64,000 nt of DNA from Dryobates pubescens (Eukaryota > Chordata > Aves > Piciformes > Picidae), in NCBI RefSeq assembly GCF_014839835.1, contig NC_071627.1, positions 15,866,001 to 15,930,000 of the forward strand, given 5' to 3'. Below, piece after piece: positions 46,266 to 58,900 of this stretch. How positions within the stretch are numbered: position 1 is the first letter of the stretch; the number at the start of each line of letters is the position of its first letter. The translations under genes and the position numbers were made by a program. The notes beneath the pieces are model-generated. The model worked only from the letters and a program-made list of their open reading frames with translations, ran no database searches and was not told the origin of the DNA.

Positions 46266-49200
46266 GTGAAACTCTTCACATTCAGCATTTCCCCACAGTA
46301 CCCACAGGAAACTACTGGGAGATATTCTATAGTTATATACTTTTTAAAAAATAAATCTCCTCCTTAGTTACTGAAATGCCTACCTTCATCTACCCCTTTG
46401 CTCCCAGCTTCTCCTTGAAGTAGTGCTCCCACCTGCCCTGCAGTCCTGGCTCTCATGGGGTGCAGCTTCCTAGGGCTGTCATGGTGCTGGGGTGCAAAGG
46501 TTCCCTTTCTGGGGTCCTCAGCTCTGAGCTGCATCCACATCAGGGCACCTGCCATGATGCCACAAGCTGAGTGGGATGTAAAGCTAATCCTTGAGGGGGA
46601 TGCTCCTGGCTCCCCAGCCAGTCCTGCAAAGTGCTGGTGCCTCTGGCTTCTCTGTGCAGTGCCTGGGCATTGTTTTGCTCCTGCCCTGTTTCCCAGTTGG
46701 CATCCAAAACAGTCCCAGGCTGCTAAGAAGTGAGATCTCACCTGCCTCTTGTGCCTGAGCCTTCCTGCCCCTTTGCAGGTTTGAGCATGGTGAGCTCAAG
46801 AGACACTTATATTAACCAAAAAACCCACAAACAATAAAGTAGACACTTACTTTGCACCACAAAGCCTGTGTGAGGGATTCTAAACCCCACAGACCTGTGC
46901 TTCTTGAGCTGAACACCCTCCACTCTCAGCCACTCTTAAAAGTCAGGGGAAGCCCTTGGGGCTGGCAGCACAAAGCCCCCAGGGCTGACAGCATGTAACC
47001 TCTGCTTTTTCTGCTGCAGTGATGGGCTGGCAGCCACTGCTGTGCCTTGCACACATCTGTGCATAGTGCATAAATCCTGGAGAAATTTCCTGGGGAAGGG
47101 AGGGAAACAAATCATCCCAATTTAATGGAGGGGGGAAAAAAAATCCCCAAAGCAAAAAACCCCAACCCAATCCCACTTATAGGCTTCAGGCACCACAAAG
47201 ACCACTTATTGCATCTCTTCCTACCCTATGGGTGCAGTACTGATGGACTCTGTGCAGGGTGAGCCCTCCTTTTCCCGGGCACTGATCTCCATAGCCAGAA
47301 GCTGGGCGCGGGCAGGGGCTGTGGGCCAATCCGGGACGCCCAGCTGCAGGAAAACAATGTGAGATTTTTGTATCTGGGTACACCAAAAGCAATGTTTGGG
47401 AAGTGACCGAGTGATGCCCCCTGGAGAGGGCTCCCCCAGCTCCAGAGCCCCCAGCTCTGTACTAACCCTTCCCCTCTGCCACGCTTGATGCATCCCCAGC
47501 AGGGCCCGGCTGCAGGGGCTTGGTGCCCCTGGCTGAGCAGGAGATGGAAGAATTCCACTTACTTTGCTTCTTTTTGTTGGTTAGTTTGGATTGATCGTTT
47601 TCTGAAAAACATCAGCACAGCACAGGACAGTACTACCCACCCTAAATGTGTCGCTATATACATTCTACATAAGCTCTATAGCAATCACATGTAAACATCA
47701 TCGTTGTGAGGAAATACTAGGACAGAAAAAGGCAAAGCTACAATGAGGCAATTGCCAATAGCAGATGCTCCGTCTCGGCCAGAGCTACTCGTGTGCGCTA
47801 AGGTGGGATGGCAAGTGGGGGGAGCTTGTGGCGGGAGTTATGCCAAAACTCACTGCTGAGACAGAAATGGCACAAGGACTGTTCCCTGACAGTAGCTGTC
47901 ACCAGTGGAAGGTGACGCCGCCGCCGCGTGCGGACCTCCCGCTGCCAAGCTGGGCGTCAGAACCGGGGCTCCCCCGGCAGCAGGGAGAGAGAGCCAGGTA
48001 GCGGTGCTGGTATCGGCGCTGCTGGCACTCCTGCTCCCACCAGAGACCGGCTGCATGCACGGCCCCACGGCCAGGACCACCTCGGCAGGGCACAAGCTCT
48101 TGACATCACATCTCGTGCAACTTCGGAGGCTTTGGTCATACTCCCTGCAAGACGCAACAGTACCCACGCCAGGAACATGAGCATCAAACCCCTATGTCAT
48201 GCCAAGAGCAGACCCCAGGAGACTCTAATCTATCTATTGGCAGAGTTAAGGCTATAATATTCTATCTACATAGGATGGCTGAATCCATAGTGGTCTCTGG
48301 GTCAGAAAAATAAATGGAGATGATGATGGCAATGGCTTGAGAAGCAGTGAGATTCCTGCTCCCTCTGGAAGATGGAGCCTCTGGCCGGCTCATGTTGGGG
48401 TTTGCTCCAGCCGGTGCTGGGCTCTGTCCCCACTTCACCTTGCCTGGAGACGGAGGGCAAGTTTGCAAGCAATTTCATGGTGGTGCTGCTTGAGCATGCC
48501 TTAAATCCAAGGGCTCCCAGCCAGAGACAGAGTGGGCAAGCATGCCACAGGGCACAGATGGACATGAAGGACGGATCATAGGTGCCAACTGGGTGCTGGG
48601 GAATTGTATGGCTTATCAGGTACTGGGCAGGGCGTGGGCAGGGTATTGGGTAGGGCGGGTGTTTGGTGTGGCTCTATCACTCTGGATTTTGGGCTGGCTG
48701 CCAGGTGGGAATCATGGATGGGTCTTCTTGCCCTCCTTGCTTTGCAGGGAGTGGAAGCAAGTAAGAAGCAATCCACTCTGCCCCTCTGGTGTCCCAGCCA
48801 CCCAGGGAGTTAGAGAAGCCAGCTCCCTTGCTTGGACTCAGAGGTGCCAGTCCCCCAGACCATGCCAGTAAGACCCACTGGACCAAGCCTGACCGGCTCC
48901 AGCCCCCTGGCCCTTCTCTTCTGGCTTCAAAGGCCAGAGCAGCACTGGCTGGCTGACTCCCTGGGTAGTGCATCCTTCAACCACCCCTCTCCTTTAATCC
49001 TGCAAAGCCCCACGGCAAGAATGGCACAGCACTGGTGTTCCCCACAGCACGTTGGCTCCATGGCGCACCAGGACCGAGCTCAGCATTTGAGCCACGACCC
49101 AGGTGGGCTGGAGGCTGGAGGGGGCTGGGGCCACACGAGCAAGATGAATGGCTTTGAGAGCAAAGTGGGCGACCCAGACAGCCCGCCGAGCACCCTGGTT

Positions 49201-49837
49201 TGCCAGTGGGAAGGGGGCGTGCCTCCACGGCCGATGGGTGGATGGCTGCTCCGTGACTCTGCTCTGGCCCCCCATTTGCTGAGTGGCAAGTGCCTCATTA
49301 CAGTGCATAGTTAAAAATCAAGGAAGCGGTACAATAAATCTGAATTACAGTACATCTGAGCCATAAATACATTTTTTTTTAAGTATATACTTTTTTTTTT
49401 CCCTCTTCTTCTATTAAAAATTAGTTTATAATCCTGATTCTATTCACAATTAACAATTTCATCATCACACACTACAGACGAAAAAATGTTATGGTGAACA
49501 CAGCTGCAACTCCACGGCAGGAGCATGGGCAGGGCTGGGAGAAGGGCCCGGGGCGGGGTGGCTCCTAGGCTCACCCTAAAACAACCAGTCAGAAGCAGGG
49601 GGAGGGGGGGACACTAACGTGTGGCAGTGAGACATCAACACCATGGGGACTCACAGACAAAAGCAGCTTTGTTCAATGTAAACATCGATCGAAGGGACAG
49701 CAGTCTCTCGCTTTCTCTCGCGCCTGTGCTCTCGCTCCGCTCTCGCTTTCCACAGACTGAATCATTTCTTTGAAAACGTAAACATATTGGAAGTGCCTTG
49801 ACTGAGGTATTGAGGTATTCCTCCAAGGTTAAGGCTG

Positions 49838-49941
49838 TTACCGATGCAGGCTTAGCTGGGCCTCCTGCAGCAAGCTGTCGAAATCCATTGTCTCGTACTT
49901 GCTTTTCACCAGAGCCGAGGAGGACTCCTCCGCGCTGCAAT
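49838..49941 (-). CDS. PPARGC1B: PPARGC1B exon 12, last coding part
   Basis: The acceptor is TGTCCCCCAG. It encodes [20 protein letters not shown] and [14 protein letters not shown], with the TAA at 49838-49840. The extreme C-terminus is highly conserved with human. Confidence 0.95.
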
Positions 49942-52900
49942 CTGGGGGACAGCAGGGACACAAGGCAGCCGGGTCAGGGAGTGAGGAATGAGCAGAAAGG
50001 GAAACTGAGGCACAGCAAGGTCCTGCTTGCTGCCCTGCTATCACCATGCTGCATCCCAGCATCACAAAGCCAGCCTGGACAAGGCAGTGATGGCAAAAGG
50101 GAGCGGGGACAGTGCTGTCTCCTCCCTCCATTGAAAATGAGCTGCTGGGCAGTGCCCAGCTCAGCAGGTCATACACCACAGACACCCATTTCCAGGTGCA
50201 CAAAACTGTGGGACACAGCAGAATTCCACAGGGATGTCCCACAGGATCCATGCCAGTCACGAGGAGGGGGTGTCTGCCTGTAGTGCTCTCCAGCCCTCCT
50301 TCAGAAGCTGAACAAACAGTGCCACTAAAAAGCCTGGGAAAGTCAAGCAAATGCCAGAAATAAGGGTGCCTAATTTATCAGCAGCTTAACCCTTTTGAGT
50401 GTGCCTTTTCGAATGAGCCATGAGTGGCATGGCTACATTTCACCTCTGCCTGTGGGCTCCCCATCTCATCCTGTTCCAGGATGAGCAGAATTTTAGGAAC
50501 AGCTGCACAATGAGTGGGTGACTGCTGGCCTTGCAGCCATCTGCAGGTGAGGAGCATAGAGAGGGGTTCTCCTCTGTCAGGGGAGGTAGCTCTGGGCCCC
50601 CTCCCCACAGCAATACACAGCCATGTGCTAACGTCTTCATCATGGCATGCTGCTTCCTATCTTTGTACCCAAAATGAGAGGCTTTGGGATTTATTTAGAT
50701 GCACCCACATTTGCAACCATAACCAAGGTCAGAGGGATTGCTAAAAGATTGAACTGGGCACCTAGAGATAAATCAAGACTTAGGGCTTTATTTCCTGGGC
50801 CTCAGTCTCTCATGCATGAAGTGAGATATTAACATCACTTCACTCCATGCAGAGGGTACAGAAACGAGCGTGCAGTGTTCCTGAAACACCAAGAGCAGTG
50901 AGGGCTGAGTGAAGCCTGGATCACAGTTGTCTTGCAGGACTAGCACAGGGTTCCACTCCTGCCCTTCAGCTCAGGCTGCAATCCATCACTCATGGAGGGC
51001 TGGGGGTCCACTAAGACTTTGGTTAATGTGGTCACTAAGTGAGGCACGAGGTCCTGCAGAAGCCCACAAAGCACAGAAAGAGTTAATGTGACCACAGCAC
51101 AATTTAGTGCCATCATTTTGGCTCAGAAGTGCTTGTGCAGTGTGGTGAATCTGTCCTGTGGAGCAGCAAACCACCCAGATCACCTCTTGGGCTAATGAGA
51201 TGTTGCTGACTGCTTTCTCTAACGACAGGGAAGGGACATCTCTGCTGGAAGGCATCCAGCGCTGTGTAGAAACACAGCAGACAGGATGGGCTGTGGTCAG
51301 CTGAGACCCATCAGCCCTGGTTTGTAATGCTGTTTTGCAGCCAACACACTGCAGGTCCTCAAGCCAATTGCTTTTCTTTGCTCCCCCCAGGTTCCCAAGC
51401 CATCTGACTGAGCTAAGAGCAGCTACGTGAGCCATAGGAGAGCCGGTGGCCTTTTCTTGCAGGCTCTAATGACATTTAGGATCCTTGCGTGACGAGGATT
51501 CAGCAGTGCAATGTGGAGTTACAGCTCTGAGCTGATAATTGAGGTGCTTTGGAAAAAGCTGCTCCTGCTTTCTTACCCAAGTCAGTGTATCTGGTCCAGA
51601 AGAAGTGCCCAAGGCCACCAGAGCTGAGCTGGAAGGAAGGCTCGTTCCTCTTCCTTAGCAAGGTGCCGTTCTTCAGAGATAAGGCGGCATGCTCTGAATA
51701 CCGGTAGGTGATGAAGCCGTATTTATCTCCCCTGAGCAACCAGAGAAAGAATTCAAGATGTGATGGGCCCTGCAGCCCCTTTGATGTGGCTCTGCCCAGC
51801 ACTGCACCCTCAGCACTCCATCCTGCCATCCCTACATCCCATTGTTCCTCCATCCTGCCATCCCACCCACCCACAGGCCCTCTCCATGCCCTTGGACCTG
51901 GGGACACACTGCATCTCCTTGCCCAAAGCACTGAGACCATAAGCTAGGCTGAGCAAGGGGTTTGGCATGGGGCAGAGCATTTCACCCCACCAGCACAACC
52001 ACCCTCGCCCACACACAGCTGGATGCAGGGGTGACACTGCACTGCCTGGCAGTGCTACTACTGCCCAGGGAAAGGGGTTGTCTGCAGCCACTGGAGCCAC
52101 AGACTGTAGCACACTGCCCACCCACCTGTTAGTCCTGGACAGGACCTGACACTCCACAATTTCACCAAAGACCTCAAAGCGTTTCTTCAGTTCACTGGAG
52201 CTCATGCTGCTGGAGAGGTTTCTGATATACACCACCCGGCCTTCCCCCTGGCAAAGCAAGGGAAAGGTTTCAGGCTCTGGGACCTCGCACTTCCACGCAG
52301 CTGACTGGGCTGCAAACGTAGGCCCATGGAGGAGCCCTTGCAAGCCAGCACCGGGAATCAGGCTGCAGTGGGGCAATACTGCTCTGGACACAGCCTGGCA
52401 TCTCCAGGGTCTGGCTGTCTTGGCACTAGCTAGCTCATGGGTGCCATCTCCAGGACACCGCTGCTGCAGGGGCAGCCGTATCCAGGATGGAGCAGCCACC
52501 GCTGCTGCCTTCTCTTCTAATTTCTCCTGCAGCTTTTTCAGCTTCTCCTGGTGAAAATGCCAGAAAATATTCCCAAGGATAGCCAGAGCAAAATTCTATT
52601 GCATTGCAGAAGAAAATGACAGAGGGACAAGCCTGAATGTGTGCATGTCTGAGTGTACAACACTACAGAGGACCAAGTTATTTCCTCTCACACACACCTC
52701 CCACCCCACTCCCACCTGTGGGCATATGCTGGGCTCCTAGTGCACAAGGCTGCCGCTCCAGCAGGGCCACATCTGTAGCAGCTGATCAGCTTCAGGGATT
52801 CCCCAGCTCACCCCACTAAGTGCCAATGCCAGCAGTGCTGAAGCACCCGTGTAGGATGCTCTGAGCATTTCTGAGCCAAGGACTCCGTGTATTGCCAATC

Positions 52901-55900
52901 GCTGTTGGCTTCTGCTTCGTGCTGGGTTTTTCACTCCCCTCTCCACCCCCATGTCCTTGTTTAACGCTGGCTTTGCACCAAGGGACGCTGAAGCTGGGGC
53001 TAATGGGCTCCACTACTGATTTTCTGGAGTGGGAGATGAACTCAGAGCTGGGGATTGCTTTGTCCCAGAGTGAGGTCCCCGCTCACTTACGATGGCCTTC
53101 TCTCGTCTCTTCTCCAGCTGGCCCCGGTGCCTGCTCCCTCTCTGACACTGCTCACCATTCTCACACCTGGGAAGTGAGGAAGAAGATGTCAGCGTGGGGG
53201 TGTAGTAGGAGGGAATCTGGTGGAGGAAGATTCGAGAAGCTGAGGCACATGGCATCTGCAGCAGCAGGCAGGCCAAAAAGAGATGGGGGTCTGGAAACAC
53301 TGGGAAGGACACTGGAAAGTCCTTTCTGATAGATGTCAGAGAGGGTTCCCAGGTGTGGCTTCAGCCCCTGCCCACACCCCATGGGTTTTCCAGGGCCATG
53401 GCAAACCCTGTGTGCTCCTCCTGCTGCTTTCTCTGGCCATGCCTGACGTTTGCAGCAGCTGCTGATGCAGTACCAATTATCTGAATAGGTTTTCTTTCGT
53501 TAATTATTGTCTTTATTACTGGGACCCGCGGAGCAGAGGGAGTTGGGGCTGCCACGCACCAGAGCAAAAATGCAGGGGCAAGAACAGTCCCAAGAGCCCT
53601 CCCCATGGCCCTCCTGTACCTGAAGGTGCGTCTGCTCGCGGGCGATCGGGACCGGCAGCACGAAGACCCTGAGCTGGACCTGCTCCGGGAACAGTAATGT
53701 GAAGTGGTCCTGGAAAGGAGGTTTCTCCGCCGGCACAGCTTGGTATCGCCATGTTCTTCCTCCTCCTCCTCTTCTTCCTCCTCCTCCTCCACGAGGGAGC
53801 CACTGTCACTGCAGCTGTCTTCAAAGACATTGTCATACTCGGGGGTCTTGCAGAAGACAATGTCCTCATCATCAAGAGCACTGTCCAGAAAGCCAAAGTG
53901 CTTCGTTAAGCTGGCTCTGATCTCCTGGTCTCTCAGCTGCTTGATGCCATTCTTCCACAGCATCTCGCCGCCTGCCTCCTTGCCGCTGAGGTCCAGCCCC
54001 TGGTAGTGGGCAGCCGGGATCCTCCTTTTGTGGTCCAACTCCACCTGGCCCGGGGGCTCCCATGATTTGAGCACCTTCCTCTGCAGTGTGGCCTCGGGCT
54101 TCAGCACCTGGCAGTAGTCATGGTCCCCAAAGGAGCGGGAGAAGGGCCGCTTGAGCACACCCTGCTGCTCGGGGAGTGCGGGGCGCTCGGCCGCTCGGCT
54201 CAGGTGGGCGAAGAGCTCTGTCCTCTCGGGGTGCTTCCTGGGGGCTTTCCAGGAAGCTGCTGGATCCCCTGCACCCCTGGGGCTGGGGGCTGTCCCATCC
54301 TCTTTCCCTGGCTCCTGGGGGATGTCTGGCTTGTATAGGTCCTCCTCGGCAGGCTTATATGGTGGAGTGGTGGGCGGCGTGAGACCTGAACCCCCCCCGG
54401 ACAAAGGGCAGGAGTCAGCTCTGCCCCTGCCATCCTGCCCCATCCCACCCTGGTGCCTGGGCTGCAACAGGCATTGCAAGGGAGGAGGCTGCTTGGTCCC
54501 ACAACCTCATCCATCCAGCGGCACTTGGGAAAAAGAAAGATGCCTGATCCCAGCAGGGACCAGAGGACTTTCCCTTCCCCCCTGGTTCATGCAGGGGCCC
54601 TCTGAACAGTGCCTCCATCCCAAACACATCTCCCTGAGCTGCTCACAGTGCTGTGATGCAGAGGCAGCATATGGGAAGTCTCCTGAGTTTGCAGTGCACA
54701 GTAGGGGTGTGCCAGCAGATGAACTTGTCCCCTTGGCTGGGCTTGGCTGGAGCTGCTGACTCCAGTCTGAATTTAGGGTAGATTTACCCCCTCCCTGAGA
54801 GGATTTTTGCAAAATTAAGGAATTAAAACCCTGTCCTACCTGCTGTCCCACACAGCTCCACAGTCAGCATTGGCTCAAAGTTTCTCTTCCCAAAGGTTGG
54901 GTCACTGGAGAAGCACAGAAAATTGGGAGAAAGTGTTCAGGTGATCCACAGTTCCAGAAACCAGAAGCTGATAAAACACTGCCTGCAAGAGAGCCCTCCC
55001 ACCGTGGCCAGTGCCTGACAGAGTAACCCTACAGAAGGGTGAAAGGTGAGCAAGACAAGCAGCATGCCTTCCCTGTCCCAGCCAGGGTCCTGGGGCACAG
55101 TGTCCCTGGAACAGAGAAATGCTCTCTTGCACCTGAGTGATGGCTGTGGCTTCCCATAGCCTCACACTCAGCTGCTCAGCTCAGTCTGCTCTGCAAAAGC
55201 AGCTTCTCTCACTCACTGCAGCTGTTTGCCCAGCCAGACAAACCCAGGCAGCTTTTCAGCCCCAGTGCTGTTCTTCTAGCCCCATGCCCACTTACGTTTG
55301 TGCCAAGGACAGCGTGAGACACCGAGGTGTTTCTGAAAGGCAGGGAGAGAAGCAGGGTTATCAGCAGAGCTGTGCCACCTCCCATGCCCATGACGCTTGC
55401 AGCAGGAGCCAGGGCCCCTCAGCCCACCCTGGCCTGGCCAGAGGCTGGGGACCATGGGCTTTGCCTGCCTGCAAGAAGGGAGCATCTGCAGAGTGCTCTA
55501 ATACTGCCAGAGTTGAGCCATTTGAGCTCACAAAGTGCTTGTGGATAGCTGTGATTTGGGGGCACCAGTGCAGCTGAACCCCAGTGCCCAGGCACAGGGC
55601 AATCCCATAGGGAAAAGGGACCTGGAGGGATGGGGCAGCCTGGTTCCTTCTGGGTTAGCACTACACCAACTCCTTCATCTTGTTATAAGGATGGGGAAAA
55701 TGAGGCAGAAGGCTCCCATGGTTTGAAACAGTACCTCAAAACTAGAACAAGCCCCCAGGTCCCCATGCATGGGACCCCATAGGCAGCCAGCACATAGGTC
55801 AGGACTTGGCTATGCATGTGCATGGGGCTGCTCTCAGCTTCACTGCCAGCTGAATGCCAGACACCTGGCCAGCAACACTTGCCTGCAGAAATGGCACAGG

Positions 55901-58900
55901 CAGTGTGGGCACACCCAGCAGGGGTGACCAGAGTGACAGCCCCTGACTCCCTCACCTGCTTGCTCCAGGAGGGCACAGCGCCGGCTCTCAGTCCCATCGC
56001 CCACCTCACCATGCCCCGGGGAGCACATGGAGAGAGGCTGGAGCTCTGCTGGTGCTGCTGTGCCCCCCACCTCCACTTCAGCTGCAGGCTCTTGAGCGGA
56101 GAAGCCCTCCAGCGCTGGGCACAGTGTGGGTTGCCTGTAAGTCAGAGCATTCTGGGGGCTGTGGCTATCCCCTGCCTCCCTGGGGCTGGAGGGGTCAGAA
56201 GATGGCTCTTCAAGGAAGGAAAGCCAGTGGCCAAGCTCAGGGTTGAGTCTCTTGGATCGACGGACAGCATAAATGGTGCTCTCCTGCTTGCGGGCCACCT
56301 TCCCTGCAGCTACACCCAGGACAGCCACACACTTCCCAGCATCATCCTCAAGTCCACTTGGCTCCCGCAGTGCCTCTGCCTCGGGCCTGGCGCTCTGCCG
56401 TGGCTCACCCTTCTCTGTTGCTGTTTTGGCTCTGGATGTGCAGGTCCCAGCGGCATCCTCCCCATCGTGGGGTAGTGGCACAGGGGAGTGGGAGCCAGGT
56501 GGCTGGGTCAGGGCAGCATACACAGGCTTGCCCAGGCGGTATGGCTTGCTCACATCGCACAGCAGGTCCCGTGCCAGCAGTTCCTTTAGGATGGAAAAGG
56601 ATGCTCCAGGCTTCTTGCAGGCCCCAGACACTTGCCAGGTGCAGCCTGGCCGGCTCTGGGTGCTGACAGGGGTGCCTGGCTTTGCAGGGCAGTCCGGTTT
56701 TGCTCTCTTGAAGGGGCTGCTGCAAGGCTGGGCCTTGGCGTCGGCGGTGTCACGGAGAGGCATCTTCCGCGCTGGCAGGCAATAGGTGTGCATGTAGCGG
56801 ATGAGTTCCACCATCGAGTGCATCTCCCCCTCACAGAACTGGCTCCTGGGGCCATCATCTGCCAAGGAGGAGGGGGTCACTGAGTCACCAGAACTCAGCG
56901 AGTCCTCACTGGAGTCACTGTCATCCTCATGATGAGTGCAGTCACCTGGGGACTGGTGGTGGCGGCTGCTGGGGCACTCCTCAGGTGCCCCAGGGCCTTT
57001 GGTCTGGGGGCAAGGAGTGGTGGAGGTCAGGTGCCGGTGCAGCTCGGTGCAGCTGCGGCTCTGCGTCTGCGGGACACTCACCCTTCTGTCCCGGGGACCC
57101 TCCACCTTTGGAGATATAAGAGGAGAAAAGTCAGCCTCAAGCCCACAGCCGTGACCTGACACAAGTACCAGGCACAGAGCAAGAGGCTTCCTGGGCTGAC
57201 AGAGCCACCCCACATCCTTGAAGCCCCAGGTTTAGGCCCTCCAGCATCCCAACATGCCTGGGGTCAGCCCCACACCACAGGGGGTTTCCACTGGGCCTGG
57301 GGGTACTGGCAGCTCAACAGGCCCAAGCACTGTCCTTCCAACAGCTGGCATGCAATGATAGTCCTTCTCCCCAGGAGGGATTTGCTGCTCTTCCCAGGCA
57401 ATCTAATTTGCCAGGCCTAATGCACCACACAATTACCATTAGCCAAGTAGAAATGTCTTTGATGGCAACTTCTGCTGGGTTTCAGGAGATTAGCTTAAGT
57501 GACTGGGTCGGCTCTGCAGCACGGCATGCAGCTCTCCCAGCCAATAGCACCCAGCTTGGGCTGAGAATCAGCGTCGAGGGGGTGGCCAGGGAGCACACAG
57601 TGCTTTCAAAAACAGCTGGGAAAGGCCTGACCCCACTGGGTCCAAATGAGATCGAAACATTTCTCAGCTCAGCATGAAGCCCAGAGGTTTCACTGAGCCC
57701 AGACTGCAACCCCCATGCAGACAAGGATAGGAATGCCAGCGACTCGCCTGCCCCCAGCCCCTGGCCTAGCTCAGAGCCTGCCCACACTCCCTGACGCCGT
57801 CCTTTGGTGACCTCCTGCAGGATGGCTCCTGCGAGGTGGGCGCTGGACGGGCTCGAGCTCTGCCCGCTGACAAGTACCTTTGTGCAGGGCCGTGCGGGTC
57901 GGGACTTAGGGGTCCCGGGGCGCCGGGTGCTCCCGTCCCGCTGAGCCTCACAGCTCGGAGGCACGTGTGATGGAGAGAGGAGCAACTTCTTCAGCTGCAA
58001 AGAGAAGTGGCAAGAAAAGGAGTCGGCATCACAGCAAGGGCGAGTGAAAGTGCCGGCTGGGCCAGAGCCCCGCGGCTTGCACCTGCACTGGGCACATCCA
58101 CTGCTCAGCATCAGACCCAAAAATGGGGGGCAGGGGAAATATAAAAAGGCAGGAAGGCATTTCCCACTTCCCCCTGGCTGCAGGGACAGGCACCCAGTGG
58201 CACATGGCCCTGAGCGGGCAAGGGCTGTCTCCACAGCATTCATCCCCAGGGACCCCCAGGCAGGTCAGGGTAGTAGGGACATGAGGGAATTTACTTCCCA
58301 GGGGCACAGGAACTGTCATGCCACTCAAACTTCTCATTCCATCAGTTCTGCCCTTAGGTGACAGAGACATTACACTGGCAGGAGTGGCAGGTTTGAGCAG
58401 ATGGGTCAGATCCCGGTGCATTTCTCATTTAGCCAAAACATCCAGAGGGGACCTTGACTCATTAACGAGCTCAAGGCATCTTCCAGATGTAAGCCCCTGT
58501 GGGACCTGTTGGGGATCTTCCCCAACACAGTCTGTCCAGCCCATGGGCAATGGGAGTGGGGCTACCCACAGTGCCACCACTTCTGATCGGCAGACCAGCA
58601 TACTCAAACCCATTTCTGGTTAGTTGAAAAACAACAAAGCCACACCTTCCCCCCTCCCCCCAGCAACATTTCATAATCCACCCAAGTCATGCTAACAACC
58701 GAAGGCGACAACAGCTCAACAGCAAGACGACTGCGTAGGTGCCAGGGGCATGGAGGAGACAGATCGGGGGCTCTCACACCGGCCAACAGGCACAGAGCCC
58801 CAGGCCAGGTGAGGGGGGGGATTTAAGGGGTGATAGAAATAGGGGGTGCCCAAGTCAGTCTGCTGGGCAGTGTCAACTGGGGCAGCCACAGCTTTAGGCA

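Larger units (their letters stand above)
44550..49837 (-). other. PPARGC1B: PPARGC1B 3' UTR and downstream region
   Basis: From the stop codon leftward there is no other gene. Mammalian PPARGC1B has a multi-kilobase 3' UTR, so much of this stretch is probably UTR. A minus-strand AATAAA lies at 46260-46265 with a T-rich stretch just beyond it. AT-rich, low-complexity DNA continues to about 44550, where transcription may really end. The region includes compound trinucleotide repeats (44988-45030), a GGT/G-rich tract (45116-45147) and several A or T homopolymers. Confidence 0.5.

Noticed and set aside
55816-56785. Plus-strand frames of 170-219 codons
   Set aside because: Antisense shadows of PPARGC1B exon 5.
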